Source of the DNA: a bacterium
GTDB lineage: Bacteria > Actinomycetota > Acidimicrobiia > Acidimicrobiales > CATQHL01
Direction: 5' to 3'
Assembly: GCA_026713745.1 (NCBI GenBank)
Contig: JAPONU010000059.1
Coordinates: 1-12,771, forward strand
Length of the DNA: 12,771 nucleotides
Shown: positions 1 through 5,732 of the stretch, piece by piece
Position numbering within the stretch: the first letter of the stretch is position 1
Layout: each line of letters starts with the position of its first letter
The notes under the pieces: model-generated
The model's database searches: none
Told to the model about the DNA's origin: nothing
Seen by the model: the letters and a program-made list of their open reading frames with translations, nothing else
Made by a program: the position numbers and the translations under genes

Positions 1-166
1 CAACCTCACCGGCCAGCCCGCCATCTCGATCCCCATGGGCCACACCGCCGCCGGCCTCCCCGTCGGCGCCCAACTAGCCGCCGCCTACGGCCGCGAGGAC
101 CTGCTCCTCGGGGTCGCAGCCCAACTGGAAGCCACCAACCCCTGGCCCCACCTCGCCCCGGACTGA
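1..166 (+). CDS. Amidase-signature family enzyme, C-terminal end (partial)
   Basis: The reading frame enters at base 2 and ends with TGA at 164-166, leaving the last 54 residues. The motifs TGQPAISIPMG, then GLPVGAQLAA, then GREDLLLGVAAQLE, and a PWP near the end are the standard C-terminal signature of amidase-signature hydrolases (the GatA/6-aminohexanoate/aryl-acylamidase fold). The Ser-Ser-Lys catalytic triad lies in the part outside the window, so the substrate cannot be named. GatA itself is possible, but ordinary carbon-nitrogen amidases of actinobacteria end the same way. The gene is unrelated in function to the defence operon that follows after a 231-base gap and probably marks the left edge of the older chromosomal sequence. 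Confidence 0.8.
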   Translation, partial: NLTGQPAISIPMGHTAAGLPVGAQLAAAYGREDLLLGVAAQLEATNPWPHLAPD

Positions 167-356
167 TCCCGGTCCTCTCGCATCTGCGCGTGGATCCGGC
201 CACCGGCGGGTGCCCCAAGTGGCTCCTCGTCTCCGCCCGAGCCTCGCTCCTGCGGCACCGGCCAACCGGATCGCCATCTCCAATCCCGATCTACCGGCGG
301 CTAGGCCCCTCTCGGGCTGACAGCAGAAAGCTACGCGATATGGCTATTGTTACCCC
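167..356. other. Intergenic spacer, no gene seen
   Basis: This stretch lies between the amidase stop and the upstream region of the ATPase gene. The short open frames here have no recognisable protein content. Base composition falls from very GC-rich to more AT-rich at about position 320, just before the defence operon. No convincing hairpin followed by a T-run was seen after the amidase gene. Confidence 0.5.
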
Positions 357-374
357 ATGTTGCGTATGTTGCGT
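357..374 (+). repeat. Tandem 9-bp direct repeat upstream of the defence operon
   Basis: ATGTTGCGT occurs twice, back to back with no spacer, at 357-365 and 366-374. It ends 11 bases before the putative -10 box at 386-391, so it covers the -35 region of the AbiL-like operon. Head-to-tail repeats at that position often bind a regulator. No regulator gene is adjacent, so the function is inferred only from position. Confidence 0.5.
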
Positions 375-385
375 GACTTTCTCAC

Positions 386-391
386 TAGAAT
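386..391 (+). promoter_or_regulatory. -10 box (TAGAAT) of the AbiL-like operon, leaderless
   Basis: TAGAAT fits the TANNNT -10 consensus. Exactly six bases separate it from the ATG at 398, so transcription would start at or next to the start codon, giving a leaderless mRNA. No Shine-Dalgarno sequence precedes the ATG. There is no well-spaced -35 hexamer; the tandem repeat at 357-374 lies there instead. Confidence 0.5.
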
Positions 392-397
392 CTGCTT

Positions 398-1822
398 ATG
401 ACTGACGAACAGACCGACAGACCCCTGAGCGCCCTGCTGTCCTTCACAGCCGAGAACGCCCGCTCCTACCGCGACGAGGTACACCTGTCGCTCCTCGCCG
501 GCCGGCTCACTCCGAAGTCGATCGTCCGCACTCTGCCCACGGCGGGCCAGCCGGTCCAGGTCCTGCCGGCCGCCGGAATCTTCGGCCCCAACGCCTCCGG
601 CAAATCCACCCTCCTCAGAGCCATGGCCGACCTGCGCACCCTCGTGCTCGAATCGTTCCGACCGCCGGGCGGGTCATCCGAGAGCAGCGGAGCCCTTGAG
701 ATCCGGCGTCATCCCTTCGGACTCGTACCCCTGCCCTCTCCCGGGCAATGGACGGAAGACGACATCCAATCATGGAGACACTTCGTGCGCCCGACGCGGT
801 ACGAGATCGATCTGATCATCCACGGTGTCCGCTGGCAGTACGGCCTTGAAGTCAACCCCGTTTTCGTTGCGAGAGAGTACGCGTACCACTACCCCCACGG
901 GCGGCAAGCGCTGGTGTTCCGTCGCGAGCGCATCGTTGCCGAGGATGGCGACGCAGCCACCGATGACATCCTCTACGGTGCCACGTTCCGGTCCAGCGGC
1001 CGGACCCTGCAACCGTTCGTCCGCCCCCAGGTTCCCCTCCTATCCATCGCGGGCGCTGCCAACTACAAGCCGCTCGCGCCGCTGTTCGCCTGGTTCCGGA
1101 ACAACCTCCATTTCAACGAGCGCGCCGATCGCGAGCGGCATTTCCTCCGGACCGTCGAACTGCTGGAAAAGCAGCAGACCCGCAAACACGTCGTCGCTCT
1201 GCTGCGAGCAGCGGACCTCGGAATCGTTGATGCCGTCCGGGATCCGGTCGATCCGGAGTTCCAGGAACTCGCCAGCAGGGTCAGATCGGTCTGGAGCGGC
1301 GGCAAAGAGAGTTCCAATATTACGAGCGACGACGATCGTCCGCTTGATGACTCCATCCGGTTGATCCACAGCGGCCCACACGGCGACGTTGAGCTTTCGC
1401 ACCTCGACGAGTCGCTGGGGACTCTCGTCTGGGTTGGATTCATTGGCCCGGTACTGGATGCTCTCGCGCAGGGCAGTGTGCTACTCGTCGACGAGTTGGA
1501 TGCAAGCCTGCACCCTCGCCTTGTGGAGGAGATTGTCGAACTCTTCCAGCGACCGCGGCGGAACCCCAATGCGGCGCAACTGATCTTCAACGCGCACGAC
1601 GTGACTCTGCTGGGGGACAGTTCAGAGCGCACGCTCGGCCGGGACCAGGTCTGGATCACCGAGAAGCAGTCCGACGGTGCCACCACCCTCTACCCGCTCT
1701 CCGACTTCCGGCCGCGCCACGACGAGGCAATTTCTCGCCGTTACATGCAAGGGCGCTACGGCGGCGCACCGATCATCAATCCTGCAGGATTCGAACAGCT
1801 TGCCCACGCGGCCGGAGTATGA
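398..1822 (+). CDS. AAA15-type ATPase, AbiLi/RloA-like defence protein
   Basis: This 474-residue protein is an ABC/SMC-like ATPase of the AAA15/AAA_21 group. The N-terminus (SFTAENARSYRDE) is the usual opening strand of this group. Walker A is GPNASGKST at residues 63-71. A degenerate signature ESLGTL is at 338-343, Walker B VLLVDELDASLHP at 361-373 (catalytic E366), and the H-loop FNAHD has H400. The region of about residues 90-330 between the ATPase halves is variable in this family and probably senses a target or partner. The stop codon overlaps the ATG of the RloB-like gene (ATGA), so the two proteins are translationally coupled. The ATPase + RloB pair is the architecture of AbiL abortive infection and of the RloA/RloB genes found in restriction-modification loci. 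All ATPase motifs are present, so the protein is probably active. The phage-defence role comes from family knowledge, not from this sequence. Confidence 0.82.
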   Translation: MTDEQTDRPLSALLSFTAENARSYRDEVHLSLLAGRLTPKSIVRTLPTAGQPVQVLPAAGIFGPNASGKSTLLRAMADLRTLVLESFRPPGGSSESSGALEIRRHPFGLVPLPSPGQWTEDDIQSWRHFVRPTRYEIDLIIHGVRWQYGLEVNPVFVAREYAYHYPHGRQALVFRRERIVAEDGDAATDDILYGATFRSSGRTLQPFVRPQVPLLSIAGAANYKPLAPLFAWFRNNLHFNERADRERHFLRTVELLEKQQTRKHVVALLRAADLGIVDAVRDPVDPEFQELASRVRSVWSGGKESSNITSDDDRPLDDSIRLIHSGPHGDVELSHLDESLGTLVWVGFIGPVLDALAQGSVLLVDELDASLHPRLVEEIVELFQRPRRNPNAAQLIFNAHDVTLLGDSSERTLGRDQVWITEKQSDGATTLYPLSDFRPRHDEAISRRYMQGRYGGAPIINPAGFEQLAHAAGV

Positions 1823-2430
1823 CCCGCTCGATCCGACGAACCTCCCGTCCCCGGCAGCACGCTCTAGCAACTCGCCGCATCATCCGCGTGCTCCCGGAAG
1901 GAGCGGTGACCGAACCGGGCTACCTCATCGAGTGGGCGAGAGAGCACAGGCGGACCATCGATCTGCGCGTCGACCGGGGCTCAGCCGGGTGTGCCCCGCT
2001 GACCCTCGTCCGACGCGCCCGCGAGCTTGCGCGTTCGAGAGACCGTGACTTCGACGAGATCTGGTGCGTGTTCGATGTCAACGCCCATCCCGACGTCAAC
2101 AGCGCTATCGCCGAAGCTCGTGACTCGGGCATTCAGGTTGCGGTTTCTAACCCCTGCTTCGAGTTGTGGATGGTGCTCCACGTTGAGAATCGAGAGGCTT
2201 ATGTTCATCGCCACGAGATCCAACGACGCGCACGCGAACTCGGCCTGCTCGATGGCAAGTCGATCCCCGAGTCGGCAAGACAGCGGCTCACCGACGGCTA
2301 CGAGGACGCCAAGCGGCGAGCGCGGCAACTGGATACGAGGCACCTGGGCGTTAGCCCGCCCGGCTCGAATCCCAGTTCCGGGGTCTGGCGGCTCGTCGAC
2401 AGCATCCGCGGCCACGGCGCACACGACTAG
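1819..2430 (+). CDS. RloB-like TOPRIM-fold protein, AbiLii-like effector
   Basis: This 203-residue protein matches the RloB family along its length. An N-terminal strand with a PEG..TEPGYL motif (E27; T31-E32-P33) follows a basic leader. The second acidic motif is WCVFDVNAHP (residues 82-91, D86), then the diagnostic SNPCFELW box (110-117), and NPSSGVWRLV near the C-terminus. RloB proteins have a TOPRIM-like nuclease fold and act with a cognate AAA15 ATPase, which here lies immediately upstream and overlaps by ATGA. GGAG at 1814-1817 is too close to the ATG for a standard ribosome-binding site, which fits coupled translation. The family usually has DxDxH in the second motif; here it is DxNxH (N88), which may change metal binding. 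It is the likely toxic effector of the pair, with activity inferred from the family. Confidence 0.82.
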   Translation: MTRSIRRTSRPRQHALATRRIIRVLPEGAVTEPGYLIEWAREHRRTIDLRVDRGSAGCAPLTLVRRARELARSRDRDFDEIWCVFDVNAHPDVNSAIAEARDSGIQVAVSNPCFELWMVLHVENREAYVHRHEIQRRARELGLLDGKSIPESARQRLTDGYEDAKRRARQLDTRHLGVSPPGSNPSSGVWRLVDSIRGHGAHD

Positions 2431-2713
2431 CCGGGCGAGCTTCGCGAGCCTCTTTGGTGCCCGACGCCCGACCTCTCGTTGCCGGCCGGCTCGGTGGGGC
2501 AACGCCTCCACCCTCCTGGGCCGCTACACGAGCTGGCTCGAGGAGATCCGAACGCCGAGCACGCCACTTGGAGTATCGAAGTCGTGGTGCCGGTGTCTGA
2601 GACCTGAAGCGGCCGCTTGTGGGATCCCGACTCTGGAACTCAGGTGTTGATCGCGACCGGGAGACAGTGCTGGGCGTCGCGCGTCCCGGTTCCCAAGTCG
2701 GACCGGCGACTCG
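2431..2713. other. Intergenic spacer between convergent operons, no gene seen
   Basis: The plus-strand RloB-like gene and the minus-strand VapC gene converge on this 283-base stretch. No frame shows recognisable protein content. No hairpin followed by a T-run was found, although transcription from both sides should end here. Confidence 0.45.
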
Positions 2714-3121
2714 CTACCAGATCGTGGGGACCGCCGGTGATGCTCTGTGGCGCCTGAGCGGGGAATCCTTCGTGACGAGGTGCCAGCCGTTCTCGATTGC
2801 AGTGGCGTAGATGAGTCGGTCGGCTGGATCGCTGGGGAAGGTCTCGGGTAGGGAGACGGCGGTAGCCGCGATTGCCGGACTCAACGCGACTGTGCGGACA
2901 GAGCCGGCAAGGCCGCTGAGCCAGGTGCGGATGGGCAGATCGACGGTGATCCGGCCGTGCCGGGCGAGCCAGGCGAGTTCGTACCAACTGATGGCTGCCA
3001 CGGCTAGCTCGTCGGCGCCATCGAGCGCCTCGAGTGCCGGGGAACTAAGCCGCTCGGGCTCGGCGGTCCACCACTGAAGGACGTGTGTGTCGACGAGCAG
3101 TGTGGTCAATCGAAGCCCCAC
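2714..3121 (-). CDS. vapC: PIN-domain toxin ribonuclease, VapC type (Phd-linked)
   Basis: This is a 135-residue PIN-domain protein. The four acidic positions expected for metal-dependent RNase activity are visible: D11 in LLVDTHVLQWW, E48 in SWYELAWL, D101 in SDPADRLIYATA, and D119 in LVTKDS. The DTHxLxWW opening and the PSDPADRLI block are typical of the PIN toxins paired with Phd/YefM antitoxins. The longest start is a GTG at 3121-3119, which overlaps the antitoxin gene by 16 bases. An in-frame TTG at 3109-3107 overlaps the antitoxin stop as TTGA, leaving 131 residues, and is a credible alternative. Either way, translation is coupled to the antitoxin upstream. The toxin presumably cleaves RNA when freed from the antitoxin; its target is unknown. 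Confidence 0.88.
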   Translation of the reverse strand: MGLRLTTLLVDTHVLQWWTAEPERLSSPALEALDGADELAVAAISWYELAWLARHGRITVDLPIRTWLSGLAGSVRTVALSPAIAATAVSLPETFPSDPADRLIYATAIENGWHLVTKDSPLRRHRASPAVPTIW

Positions 3122-3333
3122 TCGGCGCCAGTGGTGAACAGCAGGTCATCGTTCTCGACGCTGCGGGCGACGCCGGCGAATCGTCCACGCAGCGCCCCGG
3201 GTCCCGTGGCGGGCACGAGCCGGGCAACGGTGCGACCATGCTTGGTGATCTCGATCTCGTCGCCCGCAGCGACGTCATCGAGCAGCGCCAGGATCTGAGC
3301 TTTCGCCTGAGTTGCGGTCACTTGTCTACTCAT
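3106..3333 (-). CDS. Phd/YefM-family antitoxin
   Basis: This 75-residue protein begins with the Phd/YefM DNA-binding fold: VTATQAKAQILALLDDVAAGDEIEITKHGRTVARLVP at residues 5-41, shown by the AKAQILALLDDV helix and the EITKHGRTVARLVP strand pair. The C-terminal tail (residues 42-75), acidic and ending EWGFD, is the part expected to wrap around the PIN toxin. The ATG is at 3333-3331. It has no Shine-Dalgarno sequence but has a -10 box six bases upstream, so the mRNA is probably leaderless. The antitoxin-first order and the overlap with the toxin are the classic type II arrangement, in which the antitoxin or its complex represses its own promoter. Confidence 0.88.
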   Translation of the reverse strand: MSRQVTATQAKAQILALLDDVAAGDEIEITKHGRTVARLVPATGPGALRGRFAGVARSVENDDLLFTTGAEWGFD

Positions 3334-3339
3334 ATGGCT

Positions 3340-3345
3340 AGTTTA
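3340..3345 (-). promoter_or_regulatory. -10 box (TAAACT) of the Phd/VapC operon, leaderless
   Basis: Read on the minus strand this is TAAACT, followed by six bases and then the ATG of the antitoxin at 3333. A TTGAGC lies 19 bases further upstream and is a possible -35 element with a slightly long spacer. The geometry matches the other leaderless starts in the window. Confidence 0.5.
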
Positions 3346-3405
3346 CCGGTCAGACCATGTGCGGGCTCAACGTGCACGGCGCGACCCCCCTCGGCGGCAT
3401 CCCGT

Positions 3406-3411
3406 TAGCCT
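3406..3411 (+). promoter_or_regulatory. Possible -10 box (TAGCCT) for tRNA-Thr
   Basis: TAGCCT lies about 43 bases before the first base of the tRNA, so transcription could start near 3418 and give a short 5' leader for RNase P to remove. It fits the TANNNT pattern of the other -10 boxes here. No clear -35 element was found. Confidence 0.3.
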
Positions 3412-3454
3412 GTGGCGTGACATTCGTCGGGGATTGTGTCCCGGCGGTGTCGGC

Positions 3455-3527
3455 GCCCGAGTAGCTCAGTCGGCAGAGCGATTCATTCGTAATGAATAGG
3501 TCCGGGGTTCGATTCCCCGCTCGGGCT
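3455..3527 (+). tRNA. tRNA-Thr, anticodon CGT
   Basis: A complete cloverleaf is visible. The acceptor stem GCCCGAG (3455-3461) pairs perfectly with CTCGGGC (3520-3526). The D-arm uses GCTC and GAGC around AGTCGGCA. The anticodon stem ATTCA/TGAAT encloses the loop TTCGTAA, with anticodon CGT at 3488-3490 reading the Thr codon ACG. The T-arm is CGGGG-TTCGATT-CCCCG (3503-3519). G1-C72, C2-G71 and anticodon bases G35-U36 are the known threonine identity elements. The discriminator base is T (3527), and CCA is not encoded (the next bases are CAA). The AT-only character of the anticodon stem apart from one C-G pair is unusual in such a GC-rich genome. Transfer RNA 3' ends are common integration sites, and accessory genes lie on both sides. 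Confidence 0.95.
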
Positions 3528-3618
3528 CAAGGGGGGATATTCGCCGGCCACCACCACCCGAGCCTTCCTTCCTTGGGTACCTCGAGGAATCAGCGTGGCT
3601 CGGACGTTGATGGCTACC

Positions 3619-3653
3619 TGATCCGTCGGCGAGAAAGATCGCCCGGCGGATCA
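3619..3653 (-). terminator. Hairpin at the end of the ATPase remnant
   Basis: TGATCCG at 3619-3625 pairs with CGGATCA at 3647-3653. Inside it, further G-C pairs and GGCGA/TCGCC, with one bulged C, close a GAAAGA loop. The outer arm contains the TGA stop of the minus-strand ATPase remnant (3653-3651). The stem is strong, but no T-run follows on the minus strand, so termination is plausible but not shown. Confidence 0.4.
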
Positions 3654-4328
3654 TGCGGGGCGAGAGTCGAGCGAGAGTTGTGTGCCGACCGGGCTGGTCA
3701 GGTAGGGAAGGATGTCGGCCTTCGTAACCGGAGGCTCATCAAGGCGCCCATCGCGCCAGGTGCCCCGGAGCGGAGCGAGCCGGAGCGCCCGGGCGATCTC
3801 GCCGTTCCCGCGAGGAGCGAAGTCGGCCGAGGCGAACAGCAATTCCTCCGGCTTGAGGAGTTGTACCAGCGACGGCGAGTGCGTGTTGGCGATCACCTGC
3901 CGGAAGGGATTGTCCTCGCCGGTCTCGTCGAACGGATCGAAGGCGAGGTCACGGAGCAGAGCGACCATGGCCCCGAGATTGGCCGGGTGCATCCCGTTCT
4001 CTGGCTCCTCCATGCATATGATCCCCCGAGCGTCGGGGTCCTCCGAGAGCACGGCGAGAGCCAAGAACCGGAGCGTGCCTTCCGACAGTGAGCGGGCGGG
4101 GAGTTCGGCACCGTCGGGTTCCTCGAGCTTCAGCGTTATCAACTCCCGCATGTCGTCGGTGTCCACGAGCACCCGTCGCACTCCGACGCCGGTGAGCGCA
4201 CTCAGCCGATTCGTAACCCGCGCATAGGTGCCTGCCGGGTCTGGCTCCGCACCCGATTCGGGTTGCCGTGTGGCGATCCCGAAGAGCGCGGCCGGCAGGT
4301 GCCGCCCGTCGATCGTCTCATTGTTCAT
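3651..4328 (-). pseudogene. AAA_21-type ATPase, C-terminal remnant without Walker A
   Basis: The 225-residue frame carries the second half of an ABC/SMC-like ATPase of the AAA_21 group. The signature SLSEGTLRFLALAVL is at residues 80-94, Walker B IICMEEPENGMHP at 103-115 (E107/E108), and the H-loop ANTHSP has H150. A Walker A motif is absent. The frame upstream of the ATG carries TGA five codons before it and TAG further up, and the neighbouring frames contain no lost P-loop before the VapBC operon begins. Full-length relatives of this type are around twice as long and keep both halves. The remnant therefore cannot form a complete nucleotide site. Such ATPases are often paired with a TOPRIM-like partner (for example DUF4276), and none is present here. 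It is probably a relic of a second ATPase-based defence gene. A short expressed protein cannot be excluded, because the frame itself is intact. Confidence 0.7.
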
Positions 4329-4440
4329 AGCCAGCGTCGTTCACATTGACGGCGTGGCCCGTGGAGATTCCCGCTACGTCGCCCTGTGAGAGGGTCGCGG
4401 CGACTGCCGTTAACTGCCGGCGCTGCACACATATATACAC

Positions 4441-4466
4441 CTCATGGTGTAAATTCGCACCATGAG
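4441..4466 (+). promoter_or_regulatory. Operator-like palindrome over the vapB start
   Basis: CTCATGGTG (4441-4449) and CACCATGAG (4458-4466) are a perfect 9-bp inverted repeat with an 8-bp centre. The right arm contains the vapB ATG (4462-4464) and the centre contains the -10 box. A ribbon-helix-helix-type VapB dimer bound here would block both transcription start and the leaderless start codon, which fits the usual autorepression of type II antitoxins. Confidence 0.7.
4450..4455 (+). promoter_or_regulatory. -10 box (TAAATT) of vapBC, leaderless
   Basis: TAAATT is followed by exactly six bases and then the vapB ATG at 4462. There is no Shine-Dalgarno sequence. The AT-rich run ACATATATACAC at about 4428-4439 just upstream may help melting. 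No good -35 hexamer is present. Confidence 0.5.
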
Positions 4467-4692
4467 CCGGACCAACATCGATATCGACGACGACCTCATC
4501 GGGCGCGTCATGCACACCTTCGGGTTGCAGACCAAGCGTCAAGCGGTGCACCTGGCCTTGGAGCGCCTGCTCGGGGGTGGACTGATGAGCGTCGAAGAGC
4601 AACTCGCCATGGAGGGCGCCGGCTGGGAGGGCGATCTCGACGCCATGCGGGCCAACCGATTCGACGACTGGGGCAGCGGTGCTGCTGGCTGA
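4462..4692 (+). CDS. vapB: VapB-type antitoxin (DUF2191-like)
   Basis: This 76-residue protein opens with MSRTNIDIDDDLIGRVM, followed by TKRQAVHLALERLL (residues 24-37). That is the beta-strand plus two-helix layout of the VapB/DUF2191 family, in which the N-terminal strand contacts DNA as a ribbon-helix-helix dimer. The C-terminal part (about 40-76), rich in E, W and D with GWEGDLDAMR and FDDWG, is the expected toxin-binding tail that inserts into the PIN active site. The toxin gene starts 14 bases before this gene ends. The start is supported by the leaderless promoter geometry and by the palindrome that overlaps it. It lies 133 bases from the divergently oriented ATPase remnant. Confidence 0.88.
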   Translation: MSRTNIDIDDDLIGRVMHTFGLQTKRQAVHLALERLLGGGLMSVEEQLAMEGAGWEGDLDAMRANRFDDWGSGAAG

Positions 4693-5071
4693 CACGTCGG
4701 CGTGGATCGAGTTCCTCAGAGCAACCGAATCAGCCCAGGCCCGGCGCCTGCGCGACGCCATAGCCGGGCGGGAGGTCGTCGTGATCGACCCGATCCTGCT
4801 GGAGGTCATGGCCGGCGCCCAGCGTGACTCCGTCGCCTCCCTGCAGCGGCTGCTGGTCGCACAGCACGTCGAGGGTCTCACCCCGCGACTCGATTGGCTC
4901 GATGCCGCCAGGATCTACCGGGAACTCCGCCGGCACGGCGAGACGTTGCGCTCGCAAATGGATGCACTGATCGCGGCCGTCGCCATCCGCCTCGCGGTGC
5001 CGGTGCTGCACCGCGATCGCGACTTCGACACCATCGCCCGGCACACGTCCCTGCACACCGTCCCGGCTTGA
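4679..5071 (+). CDS. vapC: PIN-domain toxin ribonuclease VapC
   Basis: This 130-residue PIN protein starts at a GTG inside the vapB gene. The expected acidic centre is complete: D5 in LLADTSAWIEFL, E42 in DPILLEVMAGA, D95 in SQMDALIAAVA, and D113 with further Asp in LHRDRDFD (111-117). The DTSAWIEFLR opening and the MDALIAAVA..VPVLHRDRDFD end are textbook for VapC. These toxins cut tRNA or rRNA at specific sites; the target of this one cannot be told from the sequence. It is not closely similar to the other PIN toxin at 2714-3121, which has a different antitoxin family, so the two pairs are probably independent acquisitions. Confidence 0.9.
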   Translation: MLLADTSAWIEFLRATESAQARRLRDAIAGREVVVIDPILLEVMAGAQRDSVASLQRLLVAQHVEGLTPRLDWLDAARIYRELRRHGETLRSQMDALIAAVAIRLAVPVLHRDRDFDTIARHTSLHTVPA

Positions 5072-5117
5072 GGTGCCGTGTGGCGGCGGGCGGTGATTGA
5101 GGGTGCTTGGCGGCTTC

Positions 5118-5123
5118 TAGGCT
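5118..5123 (+). promoter_or_regulatory. -10 box (TAGGCT) of the sigma-factor operon, leaderless
   Basis: TAGGCT is followed by six bases and then the GTG of the sigma gene at 5130. TTGAGG at 5097-5102 is a possible -35 with a short 15-bp spacer. No SigR-type promoter (GGAAT...GTT) was seen upstream, so autoregulation through SigR itself is not evident here. Confidence 0.45.
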
Positions 5124-5129
5124 GGTGGC

Positions 5130-5732
5130 GTGGCTGATCGGGCTCGATTCGCCGAGTTGGCGATGCCCTACATGGACCAGCTCTACGGTGCTGCCCGGCG
5201 CATGACGCGCAACGATGCCGCCGCCGAGGACCTGGTGCAGGAGGCCTACCTGCGGGCCTACAAGGGCTTCGACGGATTCACCGAGGGCACCAACCTGCGG
5301 GCCTGGCTGTTCCGGATCCTCACGAACCTGTTCATCAACGAGTACCGCCGCCGCAAGCGGCGCCCCGACGAGGTGGGCCTCGGCGACACCGACAGCCTCT
5401 ACCTGTACAAGGGTCTCGGGGGTGCCGACAGCGCCCGGCTGTCCCGCAGCGCCGAGGACGAACTGCTCGACGGCGTCACCTCCGCCGAGGTGCGCGACGC
5501 CATCGAGTCGCTGCCGGAGGGCTACCGCGTGGCCGTGCTGCTCGCTGACGTGGAGGGCTTCGCCTACAAGGAGATCGCCGAGATCCTCGACGTGCCCATC
5601 GGGACGGTCATGAGCCGCCTGCATCGGGGAAGAAAGCGGCTCCGCGAGGCGTTGCAGACCTACGGCGAGGCCCGCGGGCTCGTCGCCGACGACTCCCCGG
5701 TTACGGCCGTCGCCCCCGGAGCGCACAGATGA
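5130..5732 (+). CDS. sigR: ECF sigma factor, SigR/SigH type
   Basis: This 200-residue extracytoplasmic-function sigma factor has a sigma-2 region at about residues 9-78, with the core AEDLVQEAYLRAYKGFDGF (32-50) and LRAWLFRILTNLFINEYRRRKR (56-77). The sigma-4 region at about 115-172 has SLPEGYRVAVLLADVEGFAYKEIAEIL and the recognition helix GTVMSRLHRGRKRL. These phrases are closest to the SigR/SigH (ECF12) group, which controls the thiol-oxidative stress response of actinobacteria, including thioredoxin and mycothiol genes. The GTG start is supported by the -10 box six bases upstream and by the family N-terminus. The stop overlaps the anti-sigma start as ATGA. The C-terminal tail after residue 180 is unconserved and probably flexible. 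Confidence 0.9.
   Translation: MADRARFAELAMPYMDQLYGAARRMTRNDAAAEDLVQEAYLRAYKGFDGFTEGTNLRAWLFRILTNLFINEYRRRKRRPDEVGLGDTDSLYLYKGLGGADSARLSRSAEDELLDGVTSAEVRDAIESLPEGYRVAVLLADVEGFAYKEIAEILDVPIGTVMSRLHRGRKRLREALQTYGEARGLVADDSPVTAVAPGAHR

Noticed and set aside
3050..3061. A 12-base copy of the tRNA-Thr 3' end (CCGCTCGGGCTC), as if an attachment-site repeat
   Set aside because: It is inside vapC and is explained by the codons for Glu-Pro-Glu-Arg. It is short, GC-rich, in the middle of an intact gene, and no integrase is present.
3417..3468. A short frame from GTG 3417 that could be a leaderless gene after TAGCCT
   Set aside because: It is only about 15 codons long and runs into the tRNA; the -10-like box is better explained as the tRNA promoter.
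4318..4881. A minus-strand frame ending next to the ATPase remnant that might supply its missing N-terminus by frameshift
   Set aside because: It contains no Walker A or other ATPase motif and lies mostly opposite vapBC, so it is not the lost half.
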